Shown piece after piece: positions 24,273 to 33,700 of a DNA stretch of 64,000 nucleotides. Numbering within the stretch: the stretch's first letter is position 1; each line of letters starts with the position of its first letter. The stretch covers positions 9,738,274-9,802,273 of the forward strand of contig NC_089390.1 in the NCBI RefSeq assembly GCF_003171515.1. Direction: 5' to 3'. Under the pieces are notes generated by a model that did no database searches, was not told the DNA's origin, and saw only the letters and a program-made list of their open reading frames with translations. Origin of the DNA: Pyrenophora tritici-repentis. Lineage: Eukaryota > Ascomycota > Dothideomycetes > Pleosporales > Pleosporaceae. Both the position numbers and the translations under genes were made by a program.

Positions 24273-24335
24273 TGTTGAGACAAAAAGTGAACACTCTTTG
24301 CCACTGCGTTGATTGGTATAGATACCTTTCTAACA
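24273..24335 (-). repeat. 5' LTR (63 bp) of the miniature element
   Basis: Identical to 23975-24037. It is followed on the + strand by the second AGAAA target duplication. Confidence 0.85.
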
Positions 24336-24340
24336 AGAAA

Positions 24341-26297
24341 CAAGAGAGGGGAGCCCTTGAAATACGTACATTGCTTGCCTTCCACTTCCCTGCATCTGCG
24401 CGAGCGGCGGGCGTCACTAAGCTGATCTGCCGACGTACATACTCACATACGCTGCTGTCGAAGCCTTATCTCCTCCACCCCGTGTTGCGCTAGCCGGACG
24501 GCCCAGAGGATCGGTCTAATCTAGTCGTGCTGTATGAGCAAAGTGGCTGCACTACTCTAGAACGCGCGCGATACGAGAAGGACCCTGCAGATCTGATATT
24601 GAACCAAATGCCCGTAGGGCGGAAGAAGAGAGCGATGGACTAAAGCGGGCTGGCGTCTAAATTCTCGGATCTAGCTGCCAGCTTTGAGAAGGGGTGTGAG
24701 ATCACGTCAACTGCTAGGCTACTTGTTTCTCCGCAACGGCTAAGCAAAGATCGTCGGTAATTGTCTGACAGCTACCTACGTTCAATCAGCACAAGCAGGA
24801 AGTCTGACATTACAGGTCTCAACGACACAAGACAGGTGTTACACAAGTCCCATGTGCCGACCCGGCAAAATTAGTGAATAGTCCCTCGTTATTGCAAGGC
24901 TACAAGGTTGAAGATGCATGTTCCCCCCCCTGCTCCAACACATGTTCTCGAAAACTTACGAGACACCAACGAAAACAAGCACCGCACACACGCACGCACG
25001 CACACAACAAACGGGGCAAGCAGGGCAAGCACCGCTCCGCAAACCGCACCGGACCTCACCGCACTTCACTTACGGGCCACACAGCCCACCGGCTGTCATA
25101 TCGCGCGCCAGGCCAACACAGGCCGCCGATAACAGATATAGAAATCAGCTAGACCACGTTTGAACGACGCTGGAGCCGGGGGAGTAAGGGTAAGTCAGAA
25201 AAATGTATGGTACAGGCAAGGCGGCGTTGGTTAAACCCTGCATCACATCCATGTCGGGACCATGAGCTATGGCATCCAGGCACACACACACACGCCGCTG
25301 TTCTGTTCTCCCACCAGGGCCGACGTAAGTATGTACCAGCACATGGTACGTTACGTTACGTTACGTTACGCTGCACGCCTCAGACGCATGTCTCCGCTTT
25401 CCCTATCCCCACTTTGGAGTCTTGTTGTCTCCACCCAAGCGTCCCTTTCCCAGCTGGACGGAGGCGTAGTCCGTTGGGTTGGGTTGTGAGCAAGCATGTC
25501 GTCTCCGCACCGCCTGGGTCGCATCAGCTAACTAGCGGGGGGAGGCACGCCGGATGATGAGGTGATGTGATGTGAGGTGCAGCGCAAGTCCAAGGTGAAC
25601 CGTTCCCGTTTCCGTTTCGACACAGCCTGGAGGGAGGAGGGAGGCGAAGGAAAAAAGAGGAAATAAGTATATATAAAGGGCAAGGGTGCCGCATTGGCTT
25701 TTTTTTCAGTCGTCGACAAGGTATTTGATATATTGCATATCTCGTCTACTCTGAATTGATACTCTTGCCGTCTCTCTTATCTCCTTGGAGGGGTATACTT
25801 GTACATATTTCGTCCTCATTGCCTCTGTTATATACTCATATACTCTGCGGTCTCGGTACCCCCTTGAGCTCGTATATCATCATCACATCACCGCACCTGC
25901 ATCTCACCTGCATTAACCGAGTCTCGTACTTGGATACCGAGATTCCAACAATAACAACCGAACCGAACACGTACAGTACCAAGAAAAGAATCCTCCCGAT
26001 CAAGCCCGCCCGCCACGCCCGCTTAGCGATATTGGTTATCGTGACTTGGACGCCATTTGCATTCAAAGTGGTTCGAACAAACGAACAACCGTGCACGATA
26101 AACCGGCTCACCTGCCCGGATAATCGAATTATCATCCTGCGACCTTTTTCCCATTCTTTGACTACCAAGAGTCAGTGGTTTTCGCATACTTGGTGTAGCG
26201 TTGTTGTTGTTGCTGTTGTGTTTATTATAATACGTACACACTTCCCACTCTCCGTACATACTGGTACACACCCGCACACATTTATATAACACCGAGA
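24341..26297. other. Intergenic with possible decayed coding remnant, then promoter of the esterase gene
   Basis: At 24340-24840 one frame reads as protein-like segments broken by stops (for example YEKDPADLILNQMPVGRKKRAMD, then SDLAASFEKGCEITST), suggesting an old gene remnant that I cannot name. Simple repeats include (CACG)n near 24987-25005 and five copies of ACGTT near 25347-25370. The last 600 bases are C/T-rich and probably the promoter and leader of the esterase gene. Confidence 0.45.
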
Positions 26298-27088
26298 ATG
26301 GTCCGACTGTCCACCCTCGCCTTCGGGCTGCTGTCCCTAGGCAGCCAGGTGGTGAGCGCCGCAGGTGTGGTAAAAGTAATGCCCTTTGGCGCTTCCATCG
26401 TCTCTGTAAGTCTTCCCCTTCCCCCACCCATGAACACAAACTAACACCACCCCCCCAGCGCTGCTGGCGCGCCAACCTCCAAACCCTCCTCAAAGGCCAA
26501 CAAATCACAAACTTCGACATGGTCGGCGGCCAAACCAGCAAATGCGCCGGCAACGCCATTGACCAAAACCACGAAGGCCACCCCGGTTCCCTCGCCACAG
26601 ACTTCGCCCGCACAGGAAACCTAACCGGCTGGCTCGACGCCAACCCGCCCGACGTGATCATCATGCTCCTCGGCACCAACGACGTCTTACTCGGTCGCAA
26701 GCCCGTCGACGACGTGCTGCACGCCTACGACACCCTCCTCGGCCAAATGCGCGCAAAGAACGAAAACATGCAAATCGTCTTCTCCAACCTCCTCCCCTTG
26801 GACCCGGCGCGCTTCCCGCAACGCGCCGTCGATGGGATTAAAGAGCTCAACACGGCGATAGCGAGTTATGCGCCGAGTAAAAGTACCATCAAGAGCCCCG
26901 TGTGGTTTGTAGACAATTATGCAGATTTCGACGCCGTGAAAGATACAGACGATGGCGAACATCCGAATTTGAGCACGGGCGTAGAGAAGATGGCGACCAA
27001 GTTTCTGGAGGCGACAAAGAGTGCAATTAGGGGGGCGGAGACGTTTAAGCGGAAGAGGAGTTTGAGGAGGGGGGGTGTGAGCGTGTAG
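26298..27088 (+). CDS. Secreted SGNH/GDSL hydrolase, carbohydrate esterase family 3-like
   Basis: Exons 26298-26405 and 26459-27088, with a 53-bp intron (GTAAGT donor, ACTAAC branch, CCCAG acceptor), give 245 residues. Residues 1-22 are a clear signal peptide (LSTLAFGLLSLGSQVVSAAG), so the enzyme is probably secreted. SGNH blocks follow in order: block I MPFGASIVS then CWRANL, block III IIMLLGTNDVLLG near residue 120, and block V DDGEHPN near residue 212 with the catalytic Asp and His. The CWR after block I and the order resemble CE3 acetyl xylan esterases, which deacetylate plant xylan. Block I reads G-A-S instead of the usual G-D-S, so the nucleophilic Ser is kept but the neighbouring Asp is lost. 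The basic C-terminal tail (FKRKRSLRRGG) is unusual. The substrate is inferred from family only. Confidence 0.8.
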
Positions 27089-27393
27089 GTGTTGATGGGG
27101 ATGGGCAGGGGTAATAATTGTAGTGGGTAGGTGAAAGAGGGAAAGCTGTGTTATGACGATTACGAATTCATGAACTTGTAGTTTTGTTTGTAATGATGAC
27201 AAACTTTTCGTTATGGGGGCTTTGCGGTTGTATATACGGAAACGGAGACGGAATGCGGAGATGTTGTAATGAACGCTTTTCCTCGACTGACACCCGTGTG
27301 CGATGAGTGAGTCGTTAGCAATGATGTGGTGGAGTGAGGAAGAGAGGAAGGTCGTCACTACTTCGTAGTAGTCGACGCCTCGCCCTCAAACAC

Positions 27394-27713
27394 TCACTTT
27401 TCCGTCTGTTCAGCCTCCTTGGCGGCTTTGCGCGCAGCCTGTAAACGTTAGTTCGATACCGACAAGTACAAAGGGGGTGAATCAACATACCACAATCCCG
27501 CATGACTGGTGGTTCTTGATCAGCCTTGCCTCTTCGGCCGCTGCAGCGTCCACGACTGCCTTGTCCCGACCAAGTATTAACAAGATGGTCGATCCGGGTA
27601 TGGGGCTGCCTGACAGCTTCGACTGCCTTCTTGGCAATGTAGCCGTCAAGAACTGCTGCCGTAGCGGATTCTTTGCGGTTGAGGAGTGTGCTGTCGTAGC
27701 CAGCACGACCCAT
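27394..27713 (-). CDS. Small hypothetical protein, three exons
   Basis: The model starts at 27713 (MGRAGYDSTLLNRKE) and ends at 27394. Introns are proposed at 27560-27614 (55 bp, weak GTCAGG donor, TTAATAC branch, ACAAG acceptor) and 27439-27490 (52 bp, GTATGT donor, AACTAAC branch, TTACAG acceptor). The spliced product has about 70 residues, is Ala/Lys/Glu-rich and predicted helical (AVLDGYIAKKAVEA, then AAAAEEARLIKNHQSCGIV and ARKAAKEAEQTEK). It has no signal peptide, membrane segment or family that I recognise. It lies 305 bp from, and convergent with, the esterase gene. The second intron is well supported. The first rests on frame continuity of the alanine-rich helix and could be wrong. 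Confidence 0.45.
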
Positions 27714-28238
27714 GTCGTCGTTGTTTGTGTTGTTGGTGGTGGTGGTGCTGGTTTGGAGACTACCAAGTAGTCTGTGTTTGCTGTTTGTCTTGTTTAATAT
27801 TGCTTGTAGCAATACAAGGCTTCAAACTCAAGGTTTGTGATGGGGATGGGCGCTGTGGGGGAAGTAAGAGTAGAAGGTGGGAGTTGTTATGATGAAAAGT
27901 TGTGGGCGTGCCAAGGCTGAGGGCAATCGAAATTGGGCTTCACCTCGAGTTGTAACTTAGAATTGGCACAGCGCGGAGGTTCGGCGCTAGCAAATTGGGT
28001 CCGGGGATAGATGGAGGGATATCAGAGTCATCGTTTCGACCGATAGTTACGCGAAGGTGGCCATGACGATGTCAGGCGTGGGTGCCTTGAGTATGTTGCA
28101 AAGGGGCCATGGGCGGCGGATGGATAATACAATCTGACGGAAACGAAAACATCACTTGTACACATTGATAAGATAGACATGAAATGGAAATAAATGCACT
28201 ATGTACATATGCTGTCGGTCGGTCGCTGAACCCACCGC
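27714..28238. other. Intergenic, nothing recognised
   Basis: This 525-bp gap lies between two minus-strand genes. It holds the 3' region of NDUFS4 and the promoter of the small gene. No further frame is supported. Confidence 0.5.
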
Positions 28239-29016
28239 TTACTTGGTCAATATAACCTTGAGCTTCTTGGGCTGATGTGTGAAGAGATTGGCATAGGCCT
28301 TGGGGACAAACTTCCGCTTGTTGGGCTCCTGCACAAAGTACTCGTAGCCCTGCTTGTTGGCAAAGTTGATGGCGTCCTCCTTGGACTTGAACTGTATCCG
28401 GTGGCCGTTCATGAAGTCGGCCGATGACTGCCAACCCATGAGCGGGTTTTCCCAGCGGTGGCCCTTGGGAAGGACATCCCAGTCCATCAACCAGTGCGAA
28501 GCGTTCCACTTGCCGGACTGTGTGGCAGTCTTGCTGGGCTTGTAGATGCTATCCACTGTCAGTTGGGCGGACCATGTCATGTGAGGGGCTGCCGTACCGG
28601 ACAGTACGCGCCTGGAGGTCGGTAGGGGCGCCAGATAGAACAGCTGCAGCTACGCTATCGCCTGGCTCACTTCCGTCCATGACGCGCTTGGGGACAGGGG
28701 AGAAGTTGCTGGCGATGTGTTAGCCACATGGATGGGACAAGCCATATTCTGGCGAGACGCACGAAGTCCGGTAGTCGACGGCGACATTGTAGTCAGGCTG
28801 GTGCCTCATTCCTTCGGTCGCTCCTTCCTCCCGGATCTGGGTCGATTCACTGGTGAGCTTGACTGCGGGCGCATCTTCGGTGCTCGTCTTGTGTCCATGG
28901 GGAACCGGCTCGTTGGTGGAATAGGTGCGGAAAGCTGGCGCAATTGCGCGGGGCGCCAAGGGGCGCAGAGAAGGCGCGATCAGTCTTGATGCAATTGACC
29001 GTGGTAGGGCAGACAT
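28239..29016 (-). CDS. NDUFS4: Mitochondrial complex I subunit NDUFS4 (21-kDa/AQDQ-type subunit)
   Basis: Exons on the minus strand are 28763-29016, 28598-28708 and 28239-28548, totalling 675 nt and 224 residues. Introns are 54 bp (GTGCGT, GCTAAC branch, GCCAG) and 49 bp (GTACGG, ATAG). The start MSALPRSIASRLIAPSLR gives an Arg/Ser/Ala-rich amphipathic mitochondrial presequence. An upstream in-frame ATG was rejected because the presequence begins cleanly here. The conserved core shows IYKPSKTATQSGK, then HWLMDWDVLPKGHRWENPLMGW and SADFMNGHRIQFKSKEDAINFANKQGYEYFV, typical of the NDUFS4 family. The subunit sits in the N-module/Q-module interface of NADH:ubiquinone oxidoreductase in the inner mitochondrial membrane. 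It is divergent from the ATP synthase subunit f gene 241 bp away. Confidence 0.9.
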
Positions 29017-29257
29017 GGTGGGCGTCTTGTTAATGTGGTGGGCGTCAGTTGTCGGTGATGTCGATGGATGAAGCTGGGGTGGTCGCTTGGCGAAAGGCGC
29101 CGGCATAATCCGTCTTGCAGCTTTCTTCTCGAACCTCACCACCGACTGCACGACCTCCATCTCCACTCCATCGTCTTGCCCGCCCTGGTACGTCGCCCAG
29201 AGAAAACGATGACGCCGGGACACGCCAATTGGTGCTAATCAAGCCGTAGCCGTCAAG
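29017..29257. promoter_or_regulatory. Divergent promoter shared by NDUFS4 and ATP17 genes
   Basis: Only 241 bp separate the start codons of two nuclear genes for oxidative phosphorylation that are transcribed in opposite directions. The space must hold both promoters and 5' leaders. I see no TATA element with confidence. Confidence 0.6.
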
Positions 29258-29905
29258 ATGAGCTTCTTCCAAAAGCGCGGTCTCTCGACCCTCATTCCCC
29301 CCAAGGTACGCCCTCTTGCGCTCTTCTGGTCCAGTGTGGGATACTAACAATGGCTTCTAGATTGCTTCTCCCAATGTAAGACTCCCTCTGGAACCTTAAA
29401 AATATATTCCCAAGGCCCCGAAACTGCATCTGCGCATCTTTCAATTCACGGCAAACACACCCACGTCCTGCACAGCTCCACGACAGAGCCCGTCGCATTC
29501 CCGAGATTCGCCGAAACCCCCGCCAAGACTGTTCCAGCGCAAGGCTGATATTTCGCTAGGCTATCGGCTCCTCTCCCAATGCCGTCCGCATGCAGAAGGT
29601 TGTGAGCTTCTACGAGAAGCTGCCCCGTGGCGCCGCTCCCGAGCCCGAAGCCAAGGGTCTTCTCGGACGCTATGCAAAGAAGCACATGGGAAAGAACCCC
29701 TCAGGAAGGCGTAAGTTGGGTTAGTGATATGTGTGTACATCCCTAACATGCATAGCGCTCGTTCACGTCATTGGCGTCTTGATCGCCTTTGGCTACGCAC
29801 AAAACTACTACTTCCATCTTCGTAAGTCAATCAGATGCGCTGCTGAGACAGCATGACCAGTATGACTCACAACTCCCAGGCCACCACAAGAACAACGAGC
29901 ACTAA
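29258..29905 (+). CDS. ATP17: Mitochondrial F1Fo ATP synthase subunit f
   Basis: Five exons (29258-29305, 29361-29375, 29560-29710, 29756-29821, 29880-29905) give 306 nt and 101 residues, the same size as yeast Atp17 as I recall it. All introns are GT-AG (55, 184, 45 and 58 bp). The second exon is only 15 nt and encodes IASPN. Residues 1-16 (MSFFQKRGLSTLIPPK) resemble a short import signal. VVSFYEKLPRGAAPEPEAKGLLGRYAKKHMGKNPSGR is the conserved matrix-side part, and ALVHVIGVLIAFGYAQNYYFHL is the single membrane helix near the C-terminus. The subunit belongs to the peripheral Fo sector in the inner membrane. Gene structure and sequence agree well, so confidence is high apart from the exact micro-exon borders. 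Confidence 0.9.
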
Positions 29906-30743
29906 GCGAGTCTTATGCGCTGGCCAATACGAGCGAATAGACAGGAATTGTATATGTAAAGTGTAGTTGGTGAATGAAGCATCTAGCCAAGACAGTCTCC
30001 TCTCCTATCATGCCTATCATGCGCCTCATGTGTGGGTTTCTTGTTCAAGTTTCAAGCTCAACTGTTATGGATTGGCCCCCTCAAGTTTCAATACGGCCCT
30101 GTAGTGGCTGCACCATGATGCGCAAGCAAACGCATCGTCTCAGAAGGGGTGAAAAATGCATGTGCCTTATCGCGACATGTTGTTCTGATGGAATCGACAT
30201 GGCTCACGTGGCTGTTGTGAGCATGTGGGTGCCGGCGTGTATGCGCAGCTACCCGTCCTCGTACCGAGCGGGCTCTGACTCCCACGGGCGCGACGCTTGA
30301 GTGAATGATATGGCCGGCGCTGAAGTGTGACGTATATGCTCCCCCCCAAAAGCACCCGCAGTTGGATACAAAGAAGGCCCCAGCCGTGCCAAGGCCAGCG
30401 CCTCTCACCATCGTGGCTACTGACTGCCTCAACCTCCTAACCCCCATCCACACCCGCAACCCGCCCCACGCACCAAAGGGCTTTCTCTAATTGAATCTCC
30501 CTCCCGGCCGCGAATCCACGCCGCTCGGTCCATCAGCGCGACTCCCCCAGCGTCGGCGACTGCCCTCTCAGCCCGCGCAACCAGACGTCGAAACAGTCCG
30601 AAACCTCCGCACCCGGCATCCCACATCGGCCGCGTCACGTTACGAGCCAGCAGACAGTACATCTGCGGAAGCGCCCACTTGATACTTGTGGCGACTTGTA
30701 GCATCTGACATTAGGTGATTATCCCCACGTTTTCTTAGCTCGA
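29906..30743. other. Intergenic, promoter region of the large disordered gene
   Basis: No gene is supported. The last 400 bases are C-rich with scattered short frames, consistent with promoter and 5' leader of the following gene. Confidence 0.5.
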
Positions 30744-33700
30744 ATGTCGCATGTGGACCCTCTCGGCCATTCAGCTGGGCTCGACTCGCAGCAGTCGACG
30801 CCCGTCACGCCAGCTTCTTTCTTCGACTCAGACAACGAACCCGATTCTGACAAAGTCTCTTATGCCACCACAGTTCCGGAAACTGTTATGGCAGAGCAGG
30901 TTGCCAAAGATGTGGTAAAGGAAGCACAGTCGGTGGGACCCTCGGCGCCCATCGACGACTCTGCGTCAACTACCAACTCTCCCGCCGTGAATGGCGGTTC
31001 GCCCTCGGACACAGCCACCAAAACACCAAACGACCCCGAAGCCTCTTCCACCAAACAAACTGCGAACGGAGCGAATGTACCCTCGATTGCATCTGTAAAT
31101 GTGGACGGACAGGCGGCCGCTGTAAGTAGAGGCGACGAGGAAGGCGGGGATAGCATTAACTCAATCAAGGGCGACAACAAGCAGTCGGGCGCATCCCAGG
31201 CCGATTCCAAACAGCCCCACCTCAATGGCATTTCCAGCGATCATTTGGCGACAGACTCTCTGGCTGTGACAGATGCGAGCGGCGGCTCAGACACCGACAT
31301 CAGCCGGCCCGGTAGCGTTGACCAGTCGAAACGGGATGGAAGCCATGTACGGACCAGCTCAGCAGCCAAGAAGCAGCCTTTCAAGTCGGTATCCGTGACC
31401 AAGAGCTTTCTGGCCAAGACCGTCACTACCACTCCGGCCGCGCGACCTGGCGAAAAGGTGACAGCCGCTGCTCCTCCCAAGCCTTCTAATGTACTTTCGG
31501 CAAAACCCCGCCTCGTAGCCAAGTCGGGCACCAGCAATGCTCCGCGAACACTGGGACAGACCAATGGTGCAGGTGCAGGCCCAGATGCTAGCAAGGTCTG
31601 GAATAAGAACCAGCCAGTTCCCCCGCCCCCGCCGAAGCAATTCACCGACGAGGAGCTCAAGCAGCAATACGGCATTCACCTTGCGACCCGCTTACAAGCA
31701 GACGAGGGTGGTAAAGAAGCAAAGTGGGCGGATATTGACGACGACGAGGATGACTGGGCTCCGGAAACTGTGCAATGGATGGACGGAACAAAGTCTTCGG
31801 TCGCAGTACCACCAGAACAACCCCCGCCTCCCGAGGAGCCAAAGACGATACTAAAGCCCGAGACTCCCGCGGAGACGCCCAAGCCCAAGCCAGAGCCAGC
31901 CCCGGTCTCGACTTCAAACCCCAAGCCAAGTGTCACTGGTGGCACCAAGACCATTCTGAAGCCGGGAGCACACGCGCAACCATGTACTGGAAAATCGAGT
32001 CTTGTATTAAAGGGCCAACCAGAGAAGCCAACCTTAGTAGCCAAGCCATCTGCGACGGAGAAGAAGTCACCGTGGGCGCCACTTCCTCCTATTGAGAAGG
32101 TCTCGCCGGTTCAGATCAACCCCCCCGCGCATCAACCACCCCCGCAACGTTACTCACAACGAGATTCCTACGGCTATGACTCTATGCCTCCGCCCCCTGC
32201 GAAAGAGATTGCTCCCGACGACTTCAATCGTTCCTGGCGCAATGACAGCGGCGGTCGAGATGGTCGGGATGGCCGAGAACTGTTCAACTCTCAGAGTGGT
32301 CGCTATGAGCCAGTGCACAATGATGTGCGACGAGGTTCTGGACGCGACAGTGGATTCCGACAACAGCCAGCCGTGCTACAGAGGCCCTCCCAAGATGGCC
32401 CAGCAGAACCATCGGCAGCATTCCAAACCTCAAGAGCAACTGCGGACGGACCTACATGGGGCAGGCGAAGGAACTCTTCAAACGTCAGTGGAGGCATGCC
32501 TAGGCGCATGTCCATGGATCCACGCGCAGACATGCCAAATGGGCCAATGAACTCTGAGCGTCGTGAATCCCACTCCATCAACGGCTTTGATCCTTCCGAC
32601 TCTACAGCAGCTCGGCAATCGCCGTTCCAGCAGATGAAGTCTCCGAATATGCCTCATGCACACCCAGCCTCGCCATACGGCTCTGCAGCGTCACCAGCTG
32701 TTCAGCAAGCACAGGCAGTGGCACCAGTGGCACCCCCAGCTGAAGATCCCGTCGTAGTGCAGAACCGCCTCATGGCCGAGAAGATTGAGCGTGCTCGTCT
32801 CAAGAAACTACAAGACGCCGAAGCCGAGAAGCGGGCAGAGGAAGAAAAGAAGGAACGCATTGCTAAGAAACTTGCTGCCATGGGACCACCAAAGGCCAAG
32901 GAGCAGTCACCCGCACGACCAGCAAAATCGCCCCCGAAAGAAAAGGCAGTGCCCGCTTCTGTTCAATCTCCGCCAAAGCCGCCTGTTCCGACAGCTGATG
33001 GCGAGGTTGCCCAGTACGGCATGATGAAGGTGCACCAGCCTCACCCGGTCAAAAAGTCGCCTCAGATGGAGCACGCCCGAGTGTCCGCATCCGCACAGGC
33101 AGCAGCCTCGCTAGACCAGCAAACGCAGCCGTTTGATCCATTGGCTCGTGACAGCGAAAAGTCAAGGTTGCCGACTGAACAGTCAAATCCGCTCGCTCAC
33201 CAAACAGAGGGCACTAGCCAATCTGGGACTAGGCCACAGGGTCCAGCTGCCTGGACACCTTCGACAGCACCGCAACCCAAACCTTGGACCTCACAAGTTT
33301 GGGGTCCTCCACAGGCAAAAGATCGAGCACTCGGTAACGGCACCTTCGGTTCTAGCTATCGCGGTCCAATTCAACCTGGTGCACAGCAGCAGCTTCCTGT
33401 ACAAGCACCTGCAGCAACCGCACCCATCGGAACGGGCTTAGCACAGCAACCCATAGCTCCCCAGCCCGCAAGACAAATGCCTCCACAGCAGATGTTTTCT
33501 CAACGCCCTGCTCGTGCGCAGCAGCCCCAGTCAAGGACTTACCGCAAGGTAGAGCCCATCTCTGGCGGAGGCTGGGACAAGTTTGGCGATTTCATCAAAA
33601 AGGACGATCAAGATACCTACACCAAGAACCGCCAGGACCAAGCACGCCAAGGCGAAGCTTTCCGCCCCGAGATCCGAGAGACTTTCAAGGACCAGCGTGG

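Larger units (their letters stand above)
23975..24335 (-). mobile_element. Miniature LTR retroelement (TRIM/SMART-like), 361 bp, Copia-type
   Basis: Two identical 63-bp direct repeats (23975-24037 and 24273-24335) begin TGTT and end AACA. They are flanked by a 5-bp target duplication AGAAA (23970-23974 and 24336-24340). Reading the minus strand, the base after the upstream LTR starts GGTTATGAGCCC, complementary to the anticodon-loop half of initiator tRNA-Met. That is the primer site used by copia elements. Immediately before the downstream LTR is a G-rich tract GCGGGGGTG, a plausible polypurine tract. The 235-bp interior has no gag or pol coding and is largely imperfect repeats of a GCTCTGGCGCTGGCCCT-like unit. 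It must be mobilised in trans. Identical LTRs imply a young insertion. A diverged relative of the LTR lies at about 62153-62204. Confidence 0.85.

Noticed and set aside
25347..25375. Five tandem ACGTT units
   Set aside because: A simple repeat. Spacing and copy number give no reason to call it telomeric, a CRISPR array or regulatory.
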